Positions 42,652 to 54,013 of a stretch of DNA of 64,000 nucleotides are shown in pieces (within the stretch, counting starts at the first letter, position 1; every line of letters begins with the position of its first letter). The stretch comes from Beta vulgaris subsp. vulgaris. Lineage: Eukaryota > Streptophyta > Magnoliopsida > Caryophyllales > Amaranthaceae. The DNA lies in contig NC_079210.1 of NCBI RefSeq assembly GCF_026745355.1, forward strand, positions 24,156,493 to 24,220,492. Reading direction: 5' to 3'. A program made the translations under genes and the position numbers. The notes beneath the pieces were generated by a model. That model was not told the DNA's origin. It saw nothing but the letters and a program-made list of their open reading frames with translations, and made no database searches.

Positions 42652-45207
42652 TGTAATACTCCGTATTTTTGAAATTAATTCGTAATAATTAAGAAAATAT
42701 AAAGAAGTTAATAAAAAGGATTTTAATATTATTTACAGAATAATAAGAATATAATAATATTAATACGAGTCGGTTGTGTTAATTTCGGATTTATAAAGGC
42801 TAAACCGAGTTCACCCGATCTAGAGTTACCACTTTTAGAAGGTATAAAAAGGAAAAGAAGAGGAGAAATTTAGAAACCCTAAATTTCCTTTCTCAGCCGT
42901 CATCTCCTTCCTTCTCCTCTCTCAATTTCTCTCTCCTCTCTGCTGGTCTTCTCTCTCGCGCTGCTCTTCCTCTTCTCTCTCGGATCTCTTGTCCCTCCCT
43001 CGCCGTTCGTCTCTTCTTCGTCCCCTCGCTGGATTCCTTCGCGGATCCTCGTCGAGGCTGCTGGGCGTGCGGAGACGAGCGCACGAGCGAAGGCTGTGCG
43101 ATGTTCGAGACGAGCAAGCGGGTTTGTGCGAAGGGAGTTCGAAGATCGAGCGAGTTGTGACAAGTGACGACGTGCGAGGGTTGTGTGAGCGAGGCTAAGG
43201 GATCGAGGCTGTGCAGTTGTGCGAAGGCGAGGTGGCTGTGCGAAGGGAGTGCGAAGGGAGTGCGTCGGGAGTTCGATTGTTGTGCGTGCGGAGACGAGCG
43301 AGCGCACGATCAAGGTTGCGCGAGGAGTGCGGTGCTGGTGCGAGGCCCGCGTGTGCGAGTGAAGTGGTGTGGTGGTCCGAGTGCTGAGCGCGCGACGAGG
43401 GTGCGCGAGGGTGCTACTGTGCGTTCGTGTTCGAGTGTGGTTGTTGCGCCGTTGCCGGAAATCGGTCGCCGGAATTTGATTTCCGGCGAGCTTAACGGTA
43501 TAAAACATTTTTGTATATTGAATATATTAAATTAAGTTTAATTATAATTTATGTTTTCATAATTATGTTAAATTATAATAAATTATTTAATAATTCAAGT
43601 TAATGAGTTCATTTTATTATTCTGACTATAATTGCGAATATAACGTTTGGACATAATACTGGATTGGACCTAAGAGTTTTAGACATAAGATTTTGGACAT
43701 AAAACGTGGTTGGACTTAATTTAATTGGTTTAGTAAAGATAGTGGACTAATGACACTAACTAATATTAGTATGTTCACTAGCTTTGACTCCTAAAAGACG
43801 TTAAACTCTTTATAATAAGAAAAGTAACGAAAATTCTTAAACAAGGGGTTTATTAATCGTTTACTTCGAATTATTAAACCGTAGTCTTAGTTACGTAGTA
43901 GTTGTTAATATTACCAACGACGTAGCACTAAAGCTTTTATTTAACGGTTTAGGTCCCAATTTCATAAGCGGAACGTTCGATTAAGACAGCGAAAATTCTC
44001 CGTTACAAGGTACGTACGCGTACCAGTTTAATCCCAAGTATTAGTATCATGATTAGGTTGCAATCTATGTTATTGGAACCTAGAAGCATGATAGGGAATG
44101 TTTGATTGATTGAGATTGTCTGGTTAGACATTTGTAATTGAAATTGATATGTTGCATGGAATGCGTAATTCTATCGTAGTATTTCAAAGAGCATTTTTAA
44201 TCTATCCATAGTGTAACAAGGTTGTTACAAGAGATATGATTTGAGCATAAGAGGACAGGTAAATGATTCTATGTATCCATAGTGTAACAAGGTTGTTACA
44301 AGAGATACGATTTGAGCATTTTAATGAAGAGAACAGGTAATTGATTCTATGTATCCATAGTGTAACAAGAGTGTTACAAGAGATACGATATGTGGTTATG
44401 AAATGAATGGTTAATATTAAAATGAATTATGGCAATATCTTGTAGCTGGACTCCCTACAAGTGATGAACAATGGGGGGAGTGTGGGACTTGTCCTACGCT
44501 CCTACGCAGGCCTACTGTGACGACAGTAGTGTCCTTATATTTTTGACACTCAAGTAGGCGGAAGGTTCCGTTCGATCTTGGGGATGATACTAAGGTGATG
44601 GGTGTGAGACGGCTGAAACCGTATTCTCATCTAACAGACCTAGTGTCTGTTAAGGATTCAGTAGCCCGTATGATTCTAGTAAGATGACGGTGCCCGTTCG
44701 ATGCCAATTAAAGATTAAGGATTAAAGGTTAAAGGATGTAACATAGTGTAGCATCATGTTTAAGATTGTTCATGTGTGCATCATTTATGTTTACATGTAT
44801 TCAATGGTTCATTACGTACTCAGCATAGCTGATTGTGTGTTATTATGTGTTTGATGAACTGCGATGAACCATTGATACTACAATGGGGAGCAGACTAGGT
44901 GTGCTGGTGCTGCTGCATAATCTCGAGCATACGGGGACTAGGCTTGGGTATTTACATTTAAAGCATTTTGAAATAAGTATCATTGGTTTTTCTAAGACTT
45001 ATCTATGGTTTGTGGTTTGAATGAAAGGGGTCATTGATGATTCCCCAGTTGTATTTATATTTTAATTCCGCTGCATTTTAGTTTTCAAGATGATGTTTTA
45101 AGTTATCGTTAACTCTTATTATGCCTTGCGTTCCATCGCGGCGGTAACGCGCCCAAAGTCAACGCGACACAGCAGTGGTAGGCGCGCGTGGATTTTGGGG
45201 GTGTTAC
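42652..45207 (+). repeat. 3' LTR of Gypsy B
   Basis: Nearly identical to 34754-37321. Differences are scattered substitutions and many one-base indels, often in runs (for example AAAATTTTTAG versus AAATTTAG). The final A of TGTTACA is missing. Confidence 0.95.
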
Positions 45208-45268
45208 TGGATCTTTAGAAATACTTATCGCACTAGTATTATCACAATAAATAGGAACACATTTAAGT
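45208..45268 (-). pseudogene. Copia RNase H scrap
   Basis: The minus strand reads KCVPIYCDNTSAISISKDP, the well-conserved Copia RNase H segment, directly next to the Gypsy B LTR. No further Copia sequence is visible on either side; beyond about 45270 the sequence is Helitron protein. Confidence 0.7.
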
Positions 45269-46791
45269 CTAATCATGTAGACACGAAGTATCCTCGTATG
45301 TTTTCAAGAAAGTGATTGCTTCTGTTATGTTTCTTCTTTAATAGGTCGTCAATAAGTTTTGGTGGATCTTTTAGTAGAGGTAGTTGAACCTTCCCTTGCA
45401 TGCAACATAATGAGAATGTCGGCTTCTTTGTCTTGTTTTTTTTATTTACCCTCTCATCAAACCACATTTCAGCCCCACAAAACTCACATACATATGTAGG
45501 GTCTCCTATATCCGAATAGCTATATATTTAACAAAAAAACAAATGAATTAGTTAATTTTCATCACATTATACAGCTTCGAGCTACACATTTTAATTTCAA
45601 ATTTGATAACACGTGCATATACGCACCTGTAACGATCTCCATATCAGCTACGATGCTGTCATTATTGTCATGTGTAACACACTCATCTTGAATAGTAGCA
45701 TCTGATTGAGCATAATTAGATGATGCAATATTTTCATCTTTATGAACGTCATATTCAATAATACGTGTTAGATATGATAGAAAATGAATATAAAACTCCC
45801 TACATCAAAATACGAATACTTTAGTATTAACATAATACCATTTATAATTCTCCGTGTGACTGATCTGAGAATTGTTGAACTTCGAACCACATGTCTCTTA
45901 GATCTAACTTGGCTTTGTGATTGCGCCAAATCCAAAATATCTCCTGAAGACATATCACTACCTATAATTGAATTGTTTTTTTAGCCATAATCTTCAACTT
46001 GAATATAACATTGAGACCTATATTTTAATTATATTAATATATATATACCTCGAGTTCTTTTGTCAAGCAATATGAGCTTTCTTTTATTTCTAGCAATTTG
46101 TGATGCCGTTTGTTTTTCTAAGACAAATTTTTGTACAAAATACCAGCATCAAACAATATAGCTTTATATGACAAAAAAGATAAAATAACGTAGCTTATAA
46201 TATTCAATTCTAAAAGTTATTGGAAACAAAGCACAATCGAAGGTAAACTATATATTGACAATTTATACCGTTAATGACAACACTTGTAGGGGTATCATTT
46301 GAGCTATTTGTATTGTGTGGCGCTTCAACAGATGATGAAGACGATGGTGGATGTAAAGATATAAAAATAATTTAGAAAGTACTTAATGTTAGTGTAAAAA
46401 CATTATTCATTTTACCAAATATACGTATTATTTATTTTTTTACCTCTATTCATCGTTGGAGTAGTACGCACGGTACTTGAATCATTACTTATAGTGCTTA
46501 TTGAAGGTGCATTACAAATGGATTGCTCTGAACATAATATGAATAGTTTAAAAAAAGTTTATATGAGGTTAACAATAATATTAGAGGTAATATAAGTAAA
46601 AACAAAACCATACTACAAAACTATACCATTAGTTGAGTGACAAATAATGTTTTGGTTGAATATAGGTTATTTAATTTATATATTACGACGACACGTTTCA
46701 CGTATCGGTGATAACATTATTTTCCGTTTGTTCATTTCGGCGCGTTGTTCAATTCCTTTAGACACGCATTCATGTAGAGATAGCGAAGACT
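45269..46791 (-). pseudogene. Helitron Rep/helicase N-terminal region, multi-exon
   Basis: The minus strand 45519-45273 reads GDPTYVCEFCGAEMWFDER, KKPTFSLCCMQGKVQLPLL and NHFLENIRGYF, the Helitron-like N-terminal domain of plant Helitron proteins. It starts at a TATAG acceptor. Upstream exons look plausible: 45627 to about 45760 (donor GTGCGT, includes NNDSIVADMEIVT), about 45800-45960 (SSGDILDLAQSQSQV), 46444-46527 (SNDSSTVRTTPTMNR, donor GTAAAA) and 46687-46791 (LHECVSKGIEQRAEMNKRK, acceptor CTGCAG). A Ser-rich stretch at 46269-46340 may be another. Rep and helicase domains are missing, cut off at the Copia/Gypsy junction. Helitron proteins drive rolling-circle transposition. Confidence 0.75.
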
Positions 46792-47960
46792 CTGCAGAAA
46801 TGAACATAAACATGAGTTATTATATGTACATATCATTGTAATAAAGTAAAAATATAATTAACAATTATAAATCCATAATATACCTAATTGAAATTAACTT
46901 TGATAAATGAAATAAAACATATATATCAGTGTTATATTTGTAGTGGTTATTTATTACAAATTTCATAATTGACATTATAATCTTTTTTTCCCTTTGTTTA
47001 TATTATTTTCTTGACGATATGGATGCAAATCTATAAAAAATATGCAATAGATTTTGTATATACATCGTACAAATACAATCTATGTATAATATAACGTACA
47101 CGAATAACTAATAAAATATATCACAATTTATGTAGTAAAACATCCACATTTATACATGGGTGCAAATACAATAATTATGGAATAAATTTATTCTTGTAAA
47201 AGAGATGTATAATATAATAACATACACGAATAACTAATAATATATATCAAAATCTATGTCGGATTATTTTAATATACACATATGACAAAACCAATTTGTT
47301 AGGACCAATATGACTTCTCAGTGGATAAACATATATAACCCAATATATATAATCTTATTAAAAGTGGCCTAATTATTTCCTACCACTTTTTTTGTTAAGG
47401 CCCAAAATTATCAAGTACAACAACACATTAATTTGACTTCACTTACTTTTGGCCTTTCATTTTCTTAATCCAACAACAAATATATATGCTGGAACTTTCC
47501 AACTACTTGAAGTTTATCTCACATTTCTCAAACTTCCTTCATCTCTCCATGATATCTTTCTTCATTTCCAACTTCACTTCTCTAAATTTTTTTTCTACTA
47601 ATCCATTTCTCCTCTTTCATTTTTCGAAATACTCTATACATATATATACATGATTTATTCTTTCAACTATAAATTTCACAAAGTTTATTTATATATACAA
47701 AATATACAACAATTTCGGATTCTTGTAATGGATAATCTTCCCATTTTCATTTTCGACATGATTTGAGTGAAGAATACGATTTGCATGTTGATTCTTTCTC
47801 AAAGATTGCAAATTTAAGCCAAGAAATACCTCAAATATGGCTTGCATGTCAAAGATTCAAGATTTGGAGATGGTTTGCTTGACTATTTATCAAAAAATAG
47901 GTAATTTTTCATATATTGTTTTGTTTTTAAAATTAAAGTTTCTTATTAATAATCTCAAAG
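46792..47960. other. AT-rich, no gene recognised
   Basis: Mostly AT-rich. 47440-47720 is CT-rich like a promoter or leader and is followed by a short open stretch (47729-47880) that I cannot assign. It may belong to the Helitron or to an unknown repeat. Confidence 0.35.
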
Positions 47961-49241
47961 ATGACCCATTAATTGTCCGAAATATATGATATACTTTAAA
48001 ATTATTTATTTGCATGTTAAGAATCAGATGAAAATCTCACCTTTTGTTAGTTGCATGAAAAAATTAACAAAATAATTTTAAAAGGTTTGGTGTGAATTTT
48101 TGACGATTGTTACAAACATCAAATTAATATACTTTTGTTGCTTATAATAATGAAAGTTTCCATTACAAAAATTCACTGATTTTTATCAGATTTTTTTGCA
48201 CTTTTAAATCTGAATATATTAATTTACAATTATCCGAAATATATGATATATTTTTTAAAAAATTATTTGCCTGTTAAAAATTTGATAAAAATCTCACCTT
48301 TTGTTAGTTGCATGAAAAAAATAACAACATAAAATATAAGGCTTCAGTTGATTTTAAAATTTTATAAAAAATACATGGTAAAATTTGTTATAATTTCTTC
48401 ATTTGCATGTAATAAATAACAAATAGAAAATCCATGTCCATATATTTACAATAAATAAATTTGTTCGAAATTTATGTAACTAATAAACATGTCAATTTCT
48501 TCATTTGCATGTAAGCTATAATAATAATATATAAAATTTATAAATTACACAGTATATATAAAAGAATAAAAAGAGAAAATTACTAATTAAGTTATTTAGA
48601 CGACTGTTGTTGTTTTTTTTACATATTCTTTTGAAAAATATCATATTTTTTATTATCCAAAATAACTATTATATTTTAGGAATAATAATGGCTTTGCATG
48701 TTGAATTCTAATACAAATTTTAATTGTTTCAGATGCATAAATTAGTAATAAATATTTATGAGTTGGTTTGATATATGTAGATATAAGTTAAGTTTTTTTA
48801 GTATTTTGTCTACTTTTATTGCTTATAATAATGAAATTGTCCATTATAAAAATTCACTATTTTGTTTTATTTGCAATTTCAGATACACGTATATTAATTT
48901 TTAATTGTCTGAAATATATGATATACTTTAAAAATATTTATTTGCATTTTAAGAATCTAATGAAAATCTCACGTTTTGTTAGTTGCATGAAAAAATTAAC
49001 AAAATAAATTAAAAGGCTTGGTTTGATTTTTTACTATTGTTACCAACATGAAATTAGTATACTTTTGTTGCTTATAATAATAAAAGTGTCCATTATAGAA
49101 ATTCAATGATTTTTATCACATTTTTTTGCAATTTTAAATTCGAATATATTAATTTACAATTGCCCAAAATACATGATATATTTTTTAAAAAATTATTTGC
49201 ATGTTAAAAATCTGATAAAAATCGCACCTTTTGTTAGTTGA
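47961..49241 (+). repeat. AT-rich region with a repeat of about 255 bp
   Basis: The signature CTCACCTTTTGTTAGTTGCA followed by TGAAAAAATTAACA recurs at about 48036, 48293, 48967 and 49222 and again at 53009 beyond the inserted Gypsy C; spacings are about 257, 674 and 255. Companion words (GTTGCTTATAATAATGAAA, TCCGAAATATATGATATA) recur in register. No coding potential. Confidence 0.7.
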
Positions 49242-49865
49242 TGATACATATGGAGTATGGTCATTTTCTACAAATCCTAGTTCTGTTAGGATTCATGCAT
49301 AGTGTCCTAGTTCTGTTAGGATTCTATGTAATTTAATTGTTTATTAGGTGTTTATTTTAAGTAAGTGTTTGAATGATAAAAGGAATCCTAGTATATTTAG
49401 GAGTCTAATTCCTTTGTCATTGAGTCAAGTTAGGAATCCAAATAAGATAAGGTATGATAATCCTTATCCTAAGATAATTCGGATTTGTAGGTTAAGTTAG
49501 GCGTGTAGTTAGGCGTGTGCTAGCTTGTTTTATCTTTGTTTAAGTTGTGTTTATCTTATTAGCATTAAGGTGATAAGATTTAGGGTTTGTTAAACGTGTA
49601 TATATAAGTACACGATTTTATTTAATAAAGTTAGGCAAGTTTTTCGTTTACTCTAAGTAAAGTTATCAAGTGCATGTGCATTGATTTTGATCGTTGCATC
49701 AAGAACACATAAATCGTGGTTTGTGTGAATCTACTAGTTGAGGCTAGATAGAGATCCTCTAGTTCTTGAGGGAACAAATAGAGTTTATCTTTCAATTGTT
49801 ATTGCTTTCGTATATAATTTCATAAAACCACAAAAGTGCTCGACAAAATCCATAGAATCACATCA
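49242..49865 (+). repeat. 5' LTR of Gypsy C
   Basis: From TGATACATATGG to GAATCACATCA. Has a TATA box (TATATAAG, about 49600) and two direct copies of TCCTAGTTCTGTTAGGATTC near its start. About 98% like the 3' LTR by eye; most differences are one-base indels. Confidence 0.93.
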
Positions 49866-49867
49866 AG

Positions 49868-49879
49868 TGGTATCAGAGC
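49868..49879 (+). promoter_or_regulatory. Primer-binding site of Gypsy C
   Basis: TGGTATCAGAGC two bases after the LTR, complementary to initiator tRNA-Met. Confidence 0.85.
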
Positions 49880-50037
49880 AAGGGTCACTGTGGTGGCGCG
49901 TGAGGGCGCGTGTGACGTCGGATTTTGGATTTTTTTGGTTCTGTGGATAGCTAACATACAGATCTACGTTGTGTCAAAATTTCAGCCCATTCTGATTTGT
50001 AACGAAGTCGCAGCGAACCAAACAATCGGGCGTTGAT

Positions 50038-51390
50038 ATGGGAGACAGTAGCGCGGATCAACGAAGGGATGCTATGTTGGAAGCCCTTGCCAAACAAAAC
50101 GAAACCTTGCAAGATATGCTCACTCAATTGACATTGGAGGTGTTTAAGAAGAAGAAAGGAGATGAGCCACGTTCACCAAGGGAAGAGGGCATCAAACTTG
50201 GAGATCTTCCCGAGTTTAATGGCCTAAAGGGTCCAGATTCGTTTTTGAATTGGGAGAGGCGTATGACTCGTCTATTTGATCATAAAAATATGGGTGACTA
50301 CAAGCGTTTTGATCATGCTATATTGAGGTTGACGGAATATGCAAGTGACTGGCTTGATAGTTATCAAAATAGGCGTAGGAGAGAAGGGAAAGAAGAGTTA
50401 GCCACTTGGACTGATTTGCGTGCAAAGATGAAGAAACGTTTTGTACCTAGGACATATAAGCAAGAACTCTTCATCAAATTGAACTCTCTACAGCAAGGTC
50501 AATTAAGTGTGGAGGCCTATATTTCGGAGTTTGAAAGGCTATGGCTTGCGTGTGATTGTAAAGATGAGGATGAGCAAAAATCCGCTAAGTTTCTAATTGG
50601 CCTCAAGAAGAAGGTTGCTGATTTGGTGGAACTTCATCCATATGACACGTTTGATGACTTGTGTTTGTTGGCCAAGAAAGTGGAAAGGCAGCAAGAGCCT
50701 AAGTCCAAGGAGGGAGGTGGAGTAGTGGCGCCAAGGGTAGAAAGCACAAGGGTGGGGGACGTTGCATCTAAGGCTAGTAGTGAAGCTACATCTAGCGTTG
50801 GCACCCAAGGCAAGACTCCAACTTTGACACAAGGGCAGCAAGCTATGAAGGAAAAGATGTGTTTCAAGTGTAGGGGTTTTGGACACTTACAACGAGAGTG
50901 CCCCAATAGAGTCTTGGTCTCTATCAAGGATCACCAAGCCCTAATGGCTGCGGTTGGGTTCGAAAGGGAGGAAGACAAGTTGGAGGATATTGTGGATGAA
51001 GGGTTTTGGCAAGGAACTCCATTATTTGAAGCTGAAGATGTCCCTAAAAGTTTAATTTTGCGTACAGCTTTGATGGCTACTCCACAACAAAGTGACGAGC
51101 ATGAACAAAGGCAAAATTTGTTTCAAACTAGGTGCCTCGTCAATGGTAAGGTATTTTCTGTTATTGTAGATAGTGGCTCGTGTGCTAATGTGTGTGCTTT
51201 GTCCATGGTGGAAGAGGCGAAATTACCTACACAAGACCATCCTATGCCTTATAAACTAAGCTGGTTAGATGAGAGGAGTGGTGTATGGGTGAAGAAACGA
51301 GCACTTGTTTCTTTTCGGATTGGTGGATACATGGACAAGCTATGGTGTGACATGGTTCCTATGACTGCTTGCTCTTTGTTATTGGGGTGA
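50038..51390 (+). CDS. Gypsy C Gag-protease
   Basis: An intact 450-residue frame starting MGDSSADQRRDAMLEALAK. The Gag domain (about residues 60-220) has FNGLKGPDSFLNWERRMTR, YASDWLDSYQNRRRREGKE and KLNSLQQGQLSVEAYISEF. A linker rich in Ser and Lys follows, then a zinc knuckle CFKCRGFGHLQREC at 275-288 and a protease-like domain with VIVDSGSCANV (catalytic Asp about 378). It ends SLLLG followed by TGA, PWQ: Gypsy proteases usually read LLGRPWQ here, so the stop replaces an Arg codon, and the next frame (to 51891) is in register. The long open frame suggests recent or selected Gag function. Confidence 0.9.
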   Translation: MGDSSADQRRDAMLEALAKQNETLQDMLTQLTLEVFKKKKGDEPRSPREEGIKLGDLPEFNGLKGPDSFLNWERRMTRLFDHKNMGDYKRFDHAILRLTEYASDWLDSYQNRRRREGKEELATWTDLRAKMKKRFVPRTYKQELFIKLNSLQQGQLSVEAYISEFERLWLACDCKDEDEQKSAKFLIGLKKKVADLVELHPYDTFDDLCLLAKKVERQQEPKSKEGGGVVAPRVESTRVGDVASKASSEATSSVGTQGKTPTLTQGQQAMKEKMCFKCRGFGHLQRECPNRVLVSIKDHQALMAAVGFEREEDKLEDIVDEGFWQGTPLFEAEDVPKSLILRTALMATPQQSDEHEQRQNLFQTRCLVNGKVFSVIVDSGSCANVCALSMVEEAKLPTQDHPMPYKLSWLDERSGVWVKKRALVSFRIGGYMDKLWCDMVPMTACSLLLG

Positions 51391-51894
51391 CCATGGCAGT
51401 CGGATAGAAGTGTCATTCATCATGGGAGGGACAACATCTATTCGGTCTTGAAGGATGGGGAAAGGATAGGCTTGAAGCCTTTGCCTCCAAGAAGTGTTGT
51501 GGTGCCTAAGGATGCTTCTAGTGCTAGTGCGTCGGGGGAGCATTCGAGTGTGGCTGGGGAGCATTCGAGTGTGGCTGGGGTAGCTGTGCCTCACGTATGC
51601 TTGAGTTCTTGTAGGGATGAAGTATTGGAGGTGGCTAGTTCTAAGAAGGAAAGGCGCGCCAAGCTACTTCACTTGCGCCATACTTCGGGTTTTGTCGAGG
51701 GAGATTATGTGTGGTTGTCCTTGGCCGCACAAAAACTTCACATAAATCATAAGGATGGTGAGCCTATGGACGAAGGGCCATTCAAGGTGGTGAACAAGTT
51801 AGGGTATGATACATACAAGGTCCTCTTGGGACATGGCATTTGCGCAACCCTACAATCAAGGGACTTGGTTCCATGCTTGGACGCAACTTGAGAC
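51391..51894 (+). pseudogene. Gypsy C integrase C-terminal segment
   Basis: In register with the Gag-protease frame after the TGA. It contains DRSVIHHGRDNIYSVLKDG, a duplicated GEHSSVAG repeat, then EGDYVWLSLAAQKLHINHK and GPFKVVNKLGYDTYKVLLG, the GPY/F-like end of a Gypsy integrase. The reverse transcriptase, RNase H and DDE core expected between protease and this segment are missing. Confidence 0.8.
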
Positions 51895-51906
51895 AAGTTG
51901 GATTCT

Positions 51907-51918
51907 AAGGGGAGAGGA
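51907..51918 (+). promoter_or_regulatory. Polypurine tract of Gypsy C
   Basis: AAGGGGAGAGGA immediately before the 3' LTR TGATACATATGG. Confidence 0.8.
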
Positions 51919-52540
51919 TGATACATATGGAGTATGGTCATTTTCTACAAATCCTAGTTCTGTTAGGATTCATGCATAGTGTCCTAGTTCTGTTAGGATT
52001 CTATGTAATTTAATTGTTTATTAGGTGTTTATTTAAGTAAGTGTTTGAATGATAAAAGGAATCCTAGTATATTTAGGAGTCTAATTCCTTGTCATTGAGT
52101 CAAGTTAGGAATCCAAATAAGATAAGGTATGATAATCCTTATCCTAAGATAATTCGGATTTGTAGGTTAAGTTAGGCGTGTAGTTAGGCGTGTGCTAGCT
52201 TGTTTTATCTTTGTTTAAGTTGTGTTTATCTTATTGCATTAAGGTGATAAGATTTAGGGTTGTTAAACGTGTATATATAAGTACACGATTTTATTTATGA
52301 AAGGTGAGCCAGTTTTTTCGTTTACTCTAAGTAAAGTTATCAAGTGCATGTGCATTGATTTTGATCGTTGCATCAAGAACCACATAAATCGTGGTTTGTG
52401 TGAATCTACTAGTTGAGGCTAGATAGAGATCCTCTAGTTCTTGAGGGAACAAATAGAGTTTATCTTTCAATTGTTATTGCTTTCGTATATAATTTTATAA
52501 AACCACAAAAGTGCTCGACAAAATCCATAGAATCACATCA
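51919..52540 (+). repeat. 3' LTR of Gypsy C
   Basis: Matches 49242-49865 with small indels (for example GTTAGGCAAGTTTTTCG versus GGTGAGCCAGTTTTTTCG) and ends GAATCACATCA before GTTGCATAAAA of the host repeat. Confidence 0.93.
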
Positions 52541-53852
52541 GTTGCATAAAAAAAGTAACAACATAAAATATAAGGCTTGAGTTGATTTTGAAATTTTATA
52601 AAGAATACATGGTAAAATTTGTTATAATTTCTTCATTTGCATGTAATAAAAAACAAATACAAAATCCATGTCCATATATTTGCAATAAATAAATTTGTTC
52701 GAAATTTATATATATAACTAATAAATATGTCCATTTCTTCATTTGCATGTAATAAATAACAAATAGAAAATTTGTATCAATTCTTTTTTTTTAATTCCCT
52801 TTCGTAAATTCCTACATATTTATAAAATTATAATAATTTATATAAATGTTATATTTACAATAAATAAATGTGTTCGAAATTTATATATATAATAAACATA
52901 TCCATTTCTTCAATTGCATGTCATAAATAACAAATAAAATAATTGTATATACAAATATATGATATACTTTTAAAAAATTTATTTGCATGTTAAGAATATG
53001 ATAAAAATCTCACCTTTTGTTAGTTGCATAAAAAAACTAACAACATAAATTAAAAGGATTCGTTTGGTTTGTAACGATTGTTAACATAATGAAATTAATC
53101 TACTTTTGTTGCTTATAATAATGAAATTATCCATTATAAAATTTCACTGATTTTTTTCTTGCAATTTCATATTCAAATATGTTAATTTCTAATTATAAAA
53201 TCAAACGATTTGGATGTAATAAAAAATATACTTGATTTCGGTATCATATGATTTATAATAGTTGTTTTTCCTTGTATTACATTTGTTGTAAAAAAAAACT
53301 ATCAAATTCTACTATCATATACATGTCTAATTTTTTTGTTTTGTTTGTGTTTTTATATTGATAATTGAGCAGATTTACACAATTTTTGACAACGCCATTC
53401 GAGTTAAGGTACGTTCTTTATTATTTTTTTATTGTTAAATATTTTCTATGGAATTTTTAAAACTTACATAAAATTATGATAAATGTTATTCTATTTTGTT
53501 GATCTTTACATTATATCTGATATGAACTTAATATAATGTATGTAAATTGTTATACATGATATGAACTTTATGTTTTGGTTAATAATATTTAAATAGACTT
53601 TTATAATATGTAGCGTGTAAAATGAAGCAACTAATAAAACATGATAAGTTGTGTTCCTTTTCTTTTTGTCAATATAACTGATTCTTACGATAACTTTAAA
53701 CTCATCTATATTTAAAATTAACTGTAAATGGCTAATCATACTCCTAAAATACATCTTTGTATATCATGCATTGTTATACAAATATAATGAGGAAACGTAA
53801 AAAAGATATGCAACTCCGAAGTATAATGAGAAAAAACAAAATAGACTTACCA
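52541..53852. other. AT-rich host repeat continued, no gene
   Basis: Continuation of the 255-bp-type repeat sequence after the Gypsy C insertion (signature at about 53009), then unassigned AT-rich DNA. No coding potential. Confidence 0.5.
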
Positions 53853-54013
53853 TGTACAATTCTTTCATTTTTTTTACGCTGTTGATGTAATATGTACTTC
53901 CTGTTTGCTCTAGCTAATTTGTAATTGCACTTTTCAGTGGTTCCTCCGTTCTTTATGATTGATATATCTATATTTTGATTTTCTTCCACTTGTTTTCCAA
54001 ATCTTGAAACAAC
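53853..54013 (-). pseudogene. Probable exon of a Helitron-like gene
   Basis: The minus strand starts at a TTTTACAG acceptor and reads SRFGKQVEENQNIDISIIK, NYKLARANRKYILHQQRKK and NERIVHG to a GTAAGT donor. It has correct splice sites on both sides and basic composition. I infer it is an upstream exon of the Helitron gene at 45.3-46.8 kb, now separated by repeats and Gypsy C. Gypsy D inserted 75 bases upstream of it. Confidence 0.45.

Larger units (their letters stand above)
34754..45207 (+). mobile_element. Ty3/Gypsy chromovirus B (Tekay/Del-like), both LTRs
   Basis: A 10.45-kb element with LTRs of about 2.56 kb (34754-37321 and 42652-45207), initiator-Met primer site, gag with zinc knuckle, protease, reverse transcriptase, RNase H, integrase and a C-terminal chromodomain, then a polypurine tract. 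The order RT before integrase and the chromodomain identify a chromovirus; long LTRs fit Tekay/Del. At least eight single-base frame changes break the coding region. Flanks are not a target duplication (GGCAG left, TGGAT right). Confidence 0.93.
49242..52540 (+). mobile_element. Non-autonomous Ty3/Gypsy element C (gag-protease only)
   Basis: A compact 3.3-kb element: LTRs 49242-49865 and 51919-52540, initiator-Met primer site, one gag-protease frame, a short integrase C-terminal frame and a polypurine tract. Reverse transcriptase, RNase H and the integrase core are absent without an obvious scar. Flanks GTTGA and GTTGC fit a 4-5-bp duplication of the host word GTTGC, within the 255-bp repeat. 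It would need enzymes from another element. Confidence 0.9.

Noticed and set aside
47345..47375. ATATATAATCTTATTAAAAG, like a Helitron 5' end.
   Set aside because: No matching 3' hairpin and CTRR end downstream; AT-rich context makes chance likely.
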